Shown here: piece by piece, positions 1 to 5,674 of the stretch | How positions within the stretch are numbered: position 1 is the first letter of the stretch | Layout: the number at the start of each line of letters is the position of its first letter | Program-made: the position numbers and the translations under genes | Notes under the pieces: generated by a model | Told to the model about the DNA's origin: nothing | Databases searched by the model: none | Seen by the model: only the letters and a program-made list of their open reading frames with translations | Assembly: GCA_021814835.1 (NCBI GenBank) | Contig: JAKAHO010000028.1 | Location: 1-7,645 of the forward strand | DNA length: 7,645 nt | Reading direction: 5' to 3' | Source: a bacterium | GTDB taxonomy: Bacteria; Patescibacteriota; Minisyncoccia; UBA6257; GWB1-50-10

Positions 1-374
1 TCTTTCGCGCCCGCTTCCTTCGCGGCGTTCATAACCGCGCGATGCTCGGTCGAGGTGATGCCTGCGGGAACGGAAATAACCACTTCGGGGCGGATGACGT
101 TGAACGCGCCGATACTTTTTGAAATGAAATATTTCAACATCGCCTGCGTAATATAATATTCCGCGATAACGCCGTCCTTCAACGGGCGGTACGTTACGAT
201 ATCATCGGGCGTGCGTCCCACCATTTCTTTTGCGTCGAGCCCCACCGCGAGCACGGTGTTGTCCGGCTTGCGCAATGCAACTACCGTCGGTTCGTTAATA
301 ACGATGCCTTTTTCGGGTAAGAAAACGAGCGTATTTGTGGTGCCAAGGTCTATACCGATTTTCCGAGTAAACAT
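1..374 (-). CDS. mreB: Rod shape-determining protein MreB, N-terminal part (runs off left edge)
   Basis: Bacterial actin homologue that forms membrane-bound filaments guiding lateral cell-wall synthesis. The first 124 codons are present, starting at the ATG at 374-372; the 3' end lies beyond base 1. The protein starts MFTRKIGIDLGTTNT, which contains the phosphate-1 nucleotide-binding loop of the actin/Hsp70 fold (D9-L-G-T-T-N-T15). It continues with GIVINEPTVVAL, then RPLKDGVIAEY (the family usually has RPMKDGVIADF) and later VVISVPAGITSTEHRAV, all in MreB order and spacing. T13 replaces the more usual Ala in the loop, which is a mild difference. No good Shine-Dalgarno sequence precedes the ATG. 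The gene is divergent from the PEGA-domain gene, with 81 bases between their ATG codons. DnaK was considered, but the RPLKDGVI and GIVINEPTVVAL signatures are specific to MreB. Confidence 0.95.
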   Translation of the reverse strand, partial: MFTRKIGIDLGTTNTLVFLPEKGIVINEPTVVALRKPDNTVLAVGLDAKEMVGRTPDDIVTYRPLKDGVIAEYYITQAMLKYFISKSIGAFNVIRPEVVISVPAGITSTEHRAVMNAAKEAGAK

Positions 375-455
375 GTGTGACTTCACTTTACTACACCCCC
401 CGAGTTAAAAGCAACTTCTTTCCGAAATGCCTAAAATCGGGTATATCTTAAGGTG
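375..455. promoter_or_regulatory. Divergent promoter region between mreB and the PEGA-domain gene
   Basis: This 81-base spacer must drive both flanking genes. On the plus strand a TATATC box (442-447) lies 17 bases after TTTCCG (419-424), a weak but correctly spaced sigma70-like pair. Its expected start point is almost at the ATG at 456, so the message may have a very short leader or none. On the minus strand TTGCTT, 15 bases, then TAGTAA is the best candidate for mreB, but the spacing is short. Both assignments are pattern matches only. Confidence 0.35.
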
Positions 456-1802
456 ATGATTCTGCAAAAACGCGCCAAACTCTTTGTTCAGTTATTCTTT
501 GTGGCGCTCTTTTTTGTGGCGGCGCCCTACGTCGTCATTAAGATGCTCGGCCTTGTTATCGACCTCAAGCATATGCGCCTTGCGAAGGCCGGATCTCTTT
601 ATGTGCGCTTCCTGCCGCGCACGGCCGCGCTCGCCATTGACGGAGAACCCTACCCTGCGACTGCGGGCTATCTGAACCACGATATTTATGTTTCGGGTCT
701 TGCGCCTGACACGTATGATATTTCCCTCTCACTGAAAGATTACTCGCCGTGGCACAAACAACTCGAAATTGAATCGGGAAAAGTTTCGTACGCGAATGAT
801 GTCATCCTCTGGCCCGACTTCATTCCCGTGGAAGGAAGCTCGACTACTATTACGTCATTTGTTCCTGTAAAAGGCGGTCTTATTACAAACAGCACATCGT
901 CTCCTTTGAGCTTCAATGGAACTGCGCTGAAAGGAAATAAGGTAATTATTTCCGATGCTAATTCCCCTTATATAGTGACTGCGGGTTCGGGCAAATATTA
1001 CTTTACCGACCTCGATGCTCCTTCGGTTTCGGCTAACGTCACCGACCTTTTCGCGTCGCTCCAGCGCTCGCAACTGCATATTGCCCCCCAGCCATTGCGC
1101 ACGGTTATCGCCCACCCTTTCACGAAAACGAAACTTATTCTCGGTAGTGATACCGCATTCTTCATGCTTGATATAAAAAAGAATGAGATTGAGCAGATTT
1201 TCAAAATAAACGGAACGCGTGCGTATGCAACAAACGACAGCGAGTTGCTTGTCGTGGACAGTAAGGGGACGCTTACCGCCGCAAATCTTATCGTGCACTC
1301 AATAAATACCTACTCCGCACATCTCGGTTTTGCCGTGAAAATGGTGTCCGACACTGACGGAAACCGCCTCCTTCTTGAGGATGAAAGCCACGAGCTCTAC
1401 ATATTCGACCGCTCCCAGCAAATCCTTAAAAAGCTTACTTCGGACATCGCGTATTACACGTTTTCACCCGACGGAAAGCGCGCGGTCTATATAAGCACTG
1501 ACGGAACGATGCGCGTGCTCTACCTTGCGGAATACGAGGGCAATACCCTTCACAAGATAAATGACGTTGATGTTCTTTATCTCTCGGCGCATGAAGACCC
1601 GAAGTCGTTCGCATGGATTCCCTTTGCGCCCAACTATTTCCTTATGCAATCGGGAGACAGGCTGCTCGCCGAGGAATTTGATGCGCGCCCTCCGCACAAC
1701 GTCGCCGTAATCGCGAGGAGTATCACCGCGTTCACGCTCACTGATTATCTGTATCTTCTCCACGCGGATAAAACGCTCACCTGGGGCACGCTGGAACAGT
1801 AA
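456..1802 (+). CDS. Membrane-anchored PEGA-domain protein with propeller-like C-terminal region
   Basis: A 448-residue protein probably exposed on the outer face of the membrane. Residues about 8-35 are strongly hydrophobic (LFVQLFFVALFFVAAPYVV) and form a single N-terminal membrane anchor or uncleaved signal. Residues about 45-112 (starting GSLYVRFLP, then IDGEPYPAT and YDISLSLKDYSPWHKQLEI) match the pattern of PEGA domains, small beta-sandwich modules common in surface proteins. The rest is beta-rich with loosely repeated blades, the clearest being FSPDGKRAVYIS at residue 336 onward, as in TolB/WD40-like propellers. I chose the ATG at 456 over the GTG at 453 because ATG is the stronger start; an AAGG lies at 450-453, too close for normal Shine-Dalgarno spacing. 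The gene stands alone, divergent from mreB and convergent with the ribosomal operon. Ligand and role are unknown; a link to the envelope or cell shape is inferred only from location. Confidence 0.75.
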   Translation: MILQKRAKLFVQLFFVALFFVAAPYVVIKMLGLVIDLKHMRLAKAGSLYVRFLPRTAALAIDGEPYPATAGYLNHDIYVSGLAPDTYDISLSLKDYSPWHKQLEIESGKVSYANDVILWPDFIPVEGSSTTITSFVPVKGGLITNSTSSPLSFNGTALKGNKVIISDANSPYIVTAGSGKYYFTDLDAPSVSANVTDLFASLQRSQLHIAPQPLRTVIAHPFTKTKLILGSDTAFFMLDIKKNEIEQIFKINGTRAYATNDSELLVVDSKGTLTAANLIVHSINTYSAHLGFAVKMVSDTDGNRLLLEDESHELYIFDRSQQILKKLTSDIAYYTFSPDGKRAVYISTDGTMRVLYLAEYEGNTLHKINDVDVLYLSAHEDPKSFAWIPFAPNYFLMQSGDRLLAEEFDARPPHNVAVIARSITAFTLTDYLYLLHADKTLTWGTLEQ

Positions 1803-1816
1803 AAAAAATCGCAACC

Positions 1817-1842
1817 AAAAACCCCACTCTCGTGGGGTTTTT
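1817..1842. terminator. Bidirectional intrinsic terminator
   Basis: A perfect 11-bp stem (AAAAACCCCAC pairing with GTGGGGTTTTT) closes a TCTC loop. Read on the plus strand it starts 14 bases after the PEGA-gene stop and ends in five T. Read on the minus strand it starts 6 bases after the rpsI stop and ends in a T-tract formed by the complementary A-run, which extends weakly into the A-rich sequence at 1801-1808. It therefore suits both convergent transcripts. Confidence 0.88.
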
Positions 1843-1859
1843 GAAAGCTTAACGCTTTC
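1843..1859. other. Small hairpin enclosing the rpsI stop codon
   Basis: GAAAGC (1843-1848) pairs with GCTTTC (1854-1859) around the loop TTAAC, which contains the rpsI stop codon (TTA at 1849-1851 on this strand). It abuts the 11-bp terminator directly. It may add stability to the 3' end of the operon mRNA, but a 6-bp stem can occur by chance. Confidence 0.35.
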
Positions 1860-2280
1860 TCCATTGCTGCGGCCTGCGTGCTTTACGCATACCCGGCTTC
1901 TTGCGCTCCACCATACGGGGGTCGCGCTTCAAGAACCCAAGCGTCTTCAGGCGTCCGCGCCAAATCGGATTCACGAGCACGAGTGCGCGGGAAATGCCGA
2001 GACGGATTGCTTCCGCCTGGCCTCCTACGCCTCCGCCGAACGTCTTTGCGGTTACATCGTAATCGGTGATTGAGAGCGTCTCAAAGGGCGCCGTCACTAC
2101 GCGCTGATGCTTTACCACGGGGAAATATTTTGCAAAATCTTTCTCGTTTACTTCAACATGGCCTCCTTTTCCGCCGGTATGCAAACGCACCCGCGCAACT
2201 GCGGTCTTTCTGCGGCCTACCGCTTCGAAGTAGCGTCCTCCCTTCGTTGATTTAGTTGTCTTGGTCGTTTTGGTTGCCAT
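1849..2280 (-). CDS. rpsI: 30S ribosomal protein S9
   Basis: Small-subunit protein whose basic C-terminal tail reaches toward the P-site tRNA. At 143 residues it is slightly longer than the usual ~130 because of a Thr/Lys-rich N-terminal extension (MATKTTKTTKSTKG). The S9 core is clear: RYFEAVGRRKTAVARVRL at about 16-33, then TAKTFGGGVGGQAEAIRLGI at about 77-96 (family GGGxxGQAxAIRxGI), and the tail KKPGMRKARRPQQWRKR, which ends in the conserved Lys-Arg. The ATG at 2280 lies 5 bases after the rplM stop and has no Shine-Dalgarno sequence, so translation is probably coupled to rplM. It is the last gene of the operon, with the terminator directly after it. The rplM-rpsI pair is widely conserved; here it is attached to the alpha-operon genes. 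Confidence 0.97.
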   Translation of the reverse strand: MATKTTKTTKSTKGGRYFEAVGRRKTAVARVRLHTGGKGGHVEVNEKDFAKYFPVVKHQRVVTAPFETLSITDYDVTAKTFGGGVGGQAEAIRLGISRALVLVNPIWRGRLKTLGFLKRDPRMVERKKPGMRKARRPQQWRKR

Positions 2281-2285
2281 GGAAC

Positions 2286-2627
2286 TTAGTCGCTAATCTT
2301 CAGTCTCCTCATTCTCTTCGCCTGCAGTCTGTTCTTCGGAAGCATAAGGCGTACCGCATGCCTCAAGACGAACCCCGGATTCTTTGCGAACACGTTCTCG
2401 AACTTGTTCTCTTTCAAGTGTCCGAGCGGACCGGTGTGCTTGTAGTAAATCTTCTGCTCCGCTTTCTTACCCGTAAGCTCGATATCCTTGATATTGTTCA
2501 CGGTTACCGTGTCAGTACCTTCGAATTTCGGTTCATACTTCGGGTTCTTTTTTCCCTGAAGGATGACGGCGATTTCCGATGCTACGCGGCCGAGCCTCTT
2601 ATTTTTTGCGTCAATAATGTATTCCAT
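2286..2627 (-). CDS. rplM: 50S ribosomal protein L13, short form
   Basis: Early-assembling large-subunit protein that binds 23S rRNA. I chose the ATG at 2627-2625 (MEYIIDAKNKRLGRVASEIA), 4 bases after the rplQ stop. An upstream in-frame start at 2687 would add 20 residues without L13 similarity and overlap rplQ by more than 50 bases. The 113-residue product shows the family blocks: IDAKNKRLGRVAS (family VDATGKTLGRLAS), IYYKHTGPLGHLKE (family VYYHHTGHIGGIKQ), and VRLMLPKNRLQAKRMRRLKI (family [20 protein letters not shown]). Compared with the 142-residue E. coli protein it lacks about 13 N-terminal residues and ends just after RRLKI, without the final ~20 residues. No Shine-Dalgarno sequence is visible, so translation is probably coupled to rplQ. 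Confidence 0.95.
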   Translation of the reverse strand: MEYIIDAKNKRLGRVASEIAVILQGKKNPKYEPKFEGTDTVTVNNIKDIELTGKKAEQKIYYKHTGPLGHLKENKFENVFAKNPGFVLRHAVRLMLPKNRLQAKRMRRLKISD

Positions 2628-2631
2628 AGTC

Positions 2632-2982
2632 TTATACAAATTCAATTCTTGCCATCTTCGACGCATCGTGCACGCGCGGCTTCGCAATCTTAATTACGCG
2701 GGTATAGCCTCCCTTGCGGTCTGCATAACGCGGCGCAATATCGTGGTACAACTTGTACGCGGTTGCCTTCGGAAGATAGCGCATAATCGTGCGAAGTCCG
2801 GTAATGTTCTGTTTCTTACCGTGCGTCACAAGGCGTTCCACAAAACCGCGCAATTCTTTCGCGCGCGCTTCTGTCGTGGTTATCTTCTCGTGCGTAACGA
2901 GATTCTGCGCCAAACCTTTCATAAAGGCTTTGCGCTGACCGCGTTCGCGTCCAAATTTTCGTCCTTTCTTTGCGTGCCGCAT
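2632..2982 (-). CDS. rplQ: 50S ribosomal protein L17
   Basis: Large-subunit protein located near the peptide exit tunnel. The 116-residue product matches L17 along its length: MRHAKKGRKFGRERGQRKAF (family [20 protein letters not shown]), LVTHEKITTTEARAKELRGF in the middle, and PRYADRKGGYTRVIKIAKPR near the end (family PRFASRAGGYTRILK). It stops at IEFV without the variable acidic tail of E. coli L17, close to the length seen in Gram-positive bacteria. The ATG at 2982 follows the rpoA stop by 6 bases. The only purine-rich stretch upstream is the Lys-codon run at the end of rpoA (AAGAAGAAATAA), a weak ribosome-binding candidate. It keeps its classical position after rpoA. Confidence 0.97.
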   Translation of the reverse strand: MRHAKKGRKFGRERGQRKAFMKGLAQNLVTHEKITTTEARAKELRGFVERLVTHGKKQNITGLRTIMRYLPKATAYKLYHDIAPRYADRKGGYTRVIKIAKPRVHDASKMARIEFV

Positions 2983-2988
2983 AATGTA

Positions 2989-3732
2989 TTATTTCTTCTT
3001 TGCTTTCTTCTCTTTCGTCTCGCCTATTTCGGTCTTCGTGACTTCGATTGCCGCCAATTTTTCGAAGTGATCTTTCAAAATGTTTACTGACTTGTGGAAT
3101 GCTTCTGACGGCGAAATTGAGCCGTCGGTTTCTACCTCCACCACCAAGCGGTTGTAATCCGTTCGGTCGCCGACGCGCATGTTCTCAACTGAGAACGCTA
3201 CGCGGACTACCGGAGAGAATACCGCATCAAGCACTACCGTGCCGACAGGGAGCCTCTCAAGCTTGCGCGCCTCAGAGGGTACGTAGCCAAGACCCTTCTC
3301 AACCGTGATTTCCATATCGAGATCCGCGGTTTTCTTCGAAAGCGTTGCGAGGTGCAAATCGGTATTGATCACCTTTACAAATGTCGTCGAATTAATGTCG
3401 CCTGCCGTTACCTCCTTCTCTCCCTTTACGTGGAGTGAGAGCACCTGCGGCTCATCCGCGAGGAAATGGAAACGGACTTTCTTAAGATTCAAAATGAACT
3501 CTACAATATCTTCCATCATTCCCGGCAATGCCGAAAATTCGTGGTCAACGCCCTTCACTTTTATCTGAGTGATGGCGCCGCCCGGAAGCGACGAGAGGAG
3601 CACGCGGCGCAATGAGTTGCCGAGCGTCACACCGTAACCGGTGTAAAGGCCCTCAATGTGGAACACTCCGATATTGTCCTTCTCTGAGACCTTCTTCCCT
3701 ACTACCGACTCACTAAGATGCGCGTATTTCAT
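2989..3732 (-). CDS. rpoA: RNA polymerase alpha subunit lacking the C-terminal domain
   Basis: The alpha subunit dimerises to start assembly of RNA polymerase. The 247 residues cover the N-terminal domain only. NIGVFHIEGLYTGYGVTLGN leads into SLRRVLLSSLPGGAIT (dimer interface region), then ALPGMMEDIVEFILNLKKV (family VPGVQEDVTEIILNLK), KGLGYVPSEA, and the last helix FHKSVNILKDHFEKLAAIEV. The protein then ends in a charged tail, EIGETKEKKAKKK. The helix-hairpin-helix DNA-binding C-terminal domain, about 80 residues in the ~329-residue E. coli protein, is absent. The rplQ start follows the stop by 6 bases, so no frameshifted remnant of that domain can be hidden there. The ATG at 3732 is preceded by an 18-base AT-only-plus-one-G/C spacer (3733-3750) with no Shine-Dalgarno sequence. 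Confidence 0.96.
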   Translation of the reverse strand: MKYAHLSESVVGKKVSEKDNIGVFHIEGLYTGYGVTLGNSLRRVLLSSLPGGAITQIKVKGVDHEFSALPGMMEDIVEFILNLKKVRFHFLADEPQVLSLHVKGEKEVTAGDINSTTFVKVINTDLHLATLSKKTADLDMEITVEKGLGYVPSEARKLERLPVGTVVLDAVFSPVVRVAFSVENMRVGDRTDYNRLVVEVETDGSISPSEAFHKSVNILKDHFEKLAAIEVTKTEIGETKEKKAKKK

Positions 3733-3750
3733 ATATATAATAATTGTATA

Positions 3751-4350
3751 TTAGCGCGAATAAAATTGACCGACCAAATTGATATCGAACGGGAAACGTT
3801 CTTCCTCGAGATTCGACTGCGCAACGCACTCGCCCTCAAGTTTCTCCGCATCAAGTTTAAGCCACTTCGGCACTTCGACCGTTTTCAAGCGCTCCTGAAT
3901 GCCTTCAAAAAGCTTTGAATCACGGGACTCCGGACGGACTTCAATCTTTTCTCCAACCGCAACGCGGAACGACGGGATGGTTACCTTCTTCCCATCTACG
4001 CGGATGTGGCCATGCGACACCATCTGACGCGCAATGCGGGGCGATTTTGCAAACCCAAGGAGATACGTCACGAAATCGAGGCGCTCGCGGAGTTTCATCG
4101 CTACCTGCTCCTTCGGTCCGTTGAACAACTTCTGCATCTGGTGGTCATTCAAACCGAAAAAGATTTTAATCTTCTGCTTCTCCTGAAGCTGGCGTCCGAA
4201 ATCGGAAATGTTCTTCTGGCGCTTGCCTCCGTGCTGACCGGGGCGCTGAGGACGGCGTACCGTTACGCACTTCGGTGAATTACAACGATCCGCTTTGAGG
4301 AAAAGCTTCGTACCGAGGGAACGCTCTCTTTTTTCTTTAATTCTTCGCAT
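3751..4350 (-). CDS. rpsD: 30S ribosomal protein S4
   Basis: Primary 16S rRNA-binding protein that nucleates assembly of the 30S body. The 199 residues match S4 throughout: RRPGQHGGKRQKN-like residues around 32-47 (sequence RRPQRPGQHGGKRQKNISDF), QLQEKQKIKIFFGL, the S4 RNA-binding domain at about 92-155 (ERLDFVTYLLGFAKSPRIAR, then VSHGHIRVDGKKVTIPSF), and the terminal FYSR. The N-terminal zinc motif is incomplete: C23 and C28 are present (ADRCNSPKC), but the first Cys-X2-Cys pair is missing, with Glu at the aligned positions 6 and 9. The ATG at 4350 has the best Shine-Dalgarno sequence in the operon, AAGGAG at 4362-4367 on this strand. An in-frame stop at 4366-4368 rules out a longer N-terminus. 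Confidence 0.97.
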   Translation of the reverse strand: MRRIKEKRERSLGTKLFLKADRCNSPKCVTVRRPQRPGQHGGKRQKNISDFGRQLQEKQKIKIFFGLNDHQMQKLFNGPKEQVAMKLRERLDFVTYLLGFAKSPRIARQMVSHGHIRVDGKKVTIPSFRVAVGEKIEVRPESRDSKLFEGIQERLKTVEVPKWLKLDAEKLEGECVAQSNLEEERFPFDINLVGQFYSR

Positions 4351-4354
4351 TGTG

Positions 4355-4804
4355 TTAAATTCTCCTTACCTTGCGCGGCTTCGGGCCGTTATGAGGAACC
4401 GGAGTGACATCTTTTATGGAAAGTATTTCAAAACCCTTTGCGGCGAGCGAACGGACTGCAGAGTCGCGGCCCTTGCCGATGCCGCGCACAAGCACGTCAA
4501 TTTTAATGGGACCTGACTTCTTCACTTTTTCCGCGATTGCTTCCGCAACCTTGGAACCTGCGAACGGCGTCGCTTTCTTCGGGCCGTTAAAGCCGAGCGA
4601 GCCCGCCGAGAGCCACGCTACCGTGTTTCCCTTCTCGTCGGTTACCGTCATGATGGTGTTGTTCAAAGAAGCCTGAATGAACACTTTGCCCTTCTCCACG
4701 CGCAACTTGCCCGATTGCTTTACTTCAGCAACGGCATTGTCCACGCCTGCGGACTCCTTAAGGACTTTCTCGTTCGATTCTTTTGCTACTTTTTTCTTTC
4801 CCAT
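4355..4804 (-). CDS. rpsK: 30S ribosomal protein S11 with extended N-terminus
   Basis: Small-subunit platform protein that contacts 16S rRNA near the mRNA exit. The core matches S11: KVFIQASLNNTIMTVTDEKG (family [20 protein letters not shown]), SLGFNGPKKATPFA (family GSGFRGSRKSTPFA), VRGIGKGRDSAVRSLAAKGF (family VKGPGPGRESTIRAL) and DVTPVPHNGPKPRKVRRI at the end. At 149 residues it is about 20 longer than E. coli S11. The extra length lies before residue 39 and is Lys/Glu-rich instead of Arg-rich. The ATG at 4804 lies 11 bases after the rpsM stop; no internal start with a convincing ribosome-binding site suggests a shorter form. It ends 4 bases before rpsD. Confidence 0.97.
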   Translation of the reverse strand: MGKKKVAKESNEKVLKESAGVDNAVAEVKQSGKLRVEKGKVFIQASLNNTIMTVTDEKGNTVAWLSAGSLGFNGPKKATPFAGSKVAEAIAEKVKKSGPIKIDVLVRGIGKGRDSAVRSLAAKGFEILSIKDVTPVPHNGPKPRKVRRI

Positions 4805-4815
4805 GTGGTTAGTGT

Positions 4816-5199
4816 TTACTTCAGCTCTACCTTACGCTTTCCGCTTCCTGCGGTCTTTCTGACGTTTCCGCGGACCGAGCGGGAATTCGTCTTGGTGCGC
4901 TGTCCCCGTACCGGCAAACGGCGCAAGTGCCTTACACCGCGGTATGCTTTGATTTCCTTCATGCGCGCAATGTTGTGCTTAATCACCTGGCGCAATTCAC
5001 CTTCGATTTTGAAGTTCTTCTCCATAATCGATTGAATCTTGTTGATGTCTTCCTGCGTAAGCTCCTTTGCAAGCTTCTTTGCGTCAATCTTTGATTCCAC
5101 AACGATGCGCTCTGCGCGAGCACGCCCGATGCCATAAAGATATGCGAGCGCGATGCTTACTTTCTTATTATCCGGAATATTTACACCAACGATTCTCAT
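4816..5199 (-). CDS. rpsM: 30S ribosomal protein S13
   Basis: Head protein of the small subunit that contacts the P-site tRNA and forms bridges to the 50S. The 127 residues show the full S13 pattern: MRIVGVNIPDNKKVSIALAY, then LYGIGRARAERIV (helix-hairpin-helix-like region; family IYGVGKTRSKAIL), REVIKHNI-like sequence ELRQVIKHNIARMKEI, and YRGVRHLRRLPVRGQRTKTN, which is nearly invariant in bacteria. The C-terminal tail (SRSVRGNVRKTAGSGKRKVELK) is Lys/Arg-rich, as expected for tRNA contact. The ATG at 5199 follows the rpmJ stop by 6 bases. Its Shine-Dalgarno sequence, AAGG about 10 bases upstream, lies inside the last codons of rpmJ, so the two genes are tightly coupled. Confidence 0.97.
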   Translation of the reverse strand: MRIVGVNIPDNKKVSIALAYLYGIGRARAERIVVESKIDAKKLAKELTQEDINKIQSIMEKNFKIEGELRQVIKHNIARMKEIKAYRGVRHLRRLPVRGQRTKTNSRSVRGNVRKTAGSGKRKVELK

Positions 5200-5205
5200 G
5201 ATGAT

Positions 5206-5319
5206 TTAACCTTGCCTTTGTTTATGTTTCTTATTTTCACAAATAACATAGACGCGTCCCTTGCGACGGACGGTCTTGCACTTCATACATATCTTTTTTA
5301 CAGATGATCGTACTTTCAT
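5206..5319 (-). CDS. rpmJ: 50S ribosomal protein L36 (zinc-ribbon form)
   Basis: The smallest ribosomal protein, a zinc ribbon bound to 23S rRNA. Translating the minus strand from the ATG at 5319-5317 to the TAA at 5208-5206 gives 37 residues that begin MKVRSSVKKICMKCKTVRRK and end in KKHKQRQG. This matches the bacterial L36 consensus (MKVRASVKKICRNCK to HKQRQG) almost position for position. All four zinc ligands of the zinc-binding type are present: C11, C14, C27 and H32. An AAGG sits about 14 bases before the start, a weak ribosome-binding candidate. It follows infA after a 66-base gap, the widest inside the operon, and precedes rpsM by 6 bases. This infA-rpmJ-rpsM order is the common bacterial one. 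Confidence 0.97.
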   Translation of the reverse strand: MKVRSSVKKICMKCKTVRRKGRVYVICENKKHKQRQG

Positions 5320-5385
5320 AATAGAAAAAAATGCCTTACCTAGAGTAGCACTATACTACCCAAACTTTCTTAATTTTACAAGCCA
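5320..5385 (-). promoter_or_regulatory. infA-rpmJ spacer with a possible internal promoter
   Basis: Read on the minus strand, TTGTAA is followed after 17 bases by TAGTAT, each matching the sigma70 consensus at four of six positions. The overlapping TATAGT is another -10 candidate but with 20-base spacing. A short GTAG...CTAC pairing surrounds it. A secondary promoter here could raise output of rpmJ and later genes relative to infA. The evidence is weak, but this is the only sizeable gap within the operon. Confidence 0.3.
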
Positions 5386-5610
5386 TTATAGCCTTCGCAC
5401 GATTCGACCCCTGCGTTCGTCATAAGGGGTCATTTCTACGACCACTCTATCGCCCGGAATAACCCTAATGCGATGAAGTTTTAATTTGCCGCCGAGGTGC
5501 GCGAGCACTGGCTCTGTCGCTCCTTCAAGGGTCACGCGGAAGAGGAGTCCAGGCAATGCTTCCTGCACTACGCCGTTCCGATTTATCAATCTGTCTTTTT
5601 CTTGACCCAT
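5386..5610 (-). CDS. infA: Translation initiation factor IF-1
   Basis: Binds the A site of the 30S subunit during initiation. The 74-residue product is a single OB fold of normal family length (E. coli 72). Diagnostic segments are NGVVQEALPGLLFRVTLEGA (family GTVLETLPNTMFRVELENG), VLAHLGGKLKLHRIRVIPGD (family [20 protein letters not shown]) and VVEMTPYDERRGRIVRRL (family VTVELTPYDLSKGRIVFR). The ATG at 5610 is preceded by TAA with no Shine-Dalgarno sequence. Given the strong promoter at 5639-5667, the 5' leader should be only about 22 bases. It is the first gene of the operon. In many bacteria infA is preceded by secY, adk and map; here it is preceded by an unrelated membrane-protein gene, so the cluster has been separated from the spc operon. 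Confidence 0.96.
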   Translation of the reverse strand: MGQEKDRLINRNGVVQEALPGLLFRVTLEGATEPVLAHLGGKLKLHRIRVIPGDRVVVEMTPYDERRGRIVRRL

Positions 5611-5613
5611 TTA

Positions 5614-5631
5614 GCTATGTATGTTTATAGC
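5614..5631 (-). other. Short hairpin in the infA leader
   Basis: On the minus strand GCTAT and ATAGC (5 bp) enclose an 8-base loop and fill most of the predicted ~22-base leader. No anti-Shine-Dalgarno pairing sequence is present. The stem is short and AT-rich, so it may have no function. Confidence 0.25.
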
Positions 5632-5638
5632 GAATTCA

Positions 5639-5667
5639 ATTATATGGATAAACGAGAATGAAGTCAA
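5639..5667 (-). promoter_or_regulatory. Sigma70-type promoter for the infA-rpsI operon
   Basis: On the minus strand the -35 box TTGACT (5662-5667) and the exact consensus -10 box TATAAT (5639-5644) are separated by 17 bases. The predicted start point is near 5632, about 22 bases before the infA ATG. The -35 box starts only a few bases past the stop codon of the upstream membrane-protein gene, with no terminator between, so read-through from that gene could add to transcription. It is the strongest promoter match in the window. Confidence 0.85.
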
Positions 5668-5674
5668 TACCCGC

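Noticed and set aside
855..1298. A 147-codon minus-strand open frame opposite the PEGA-domain gene
   Set aside because: It lies within the PEGA-protein coding sequence, has Arg/Cys-rich low-plausibility composition, and resembles no family.
2628..2687. An upstream in-frame start for rplM adding 20 residues
   Set aside because: The added residues have no L13 similarity and would overlap rplQ; the ATG at 2627 matches the family start of the IDAKNKRLGRVAS segment.
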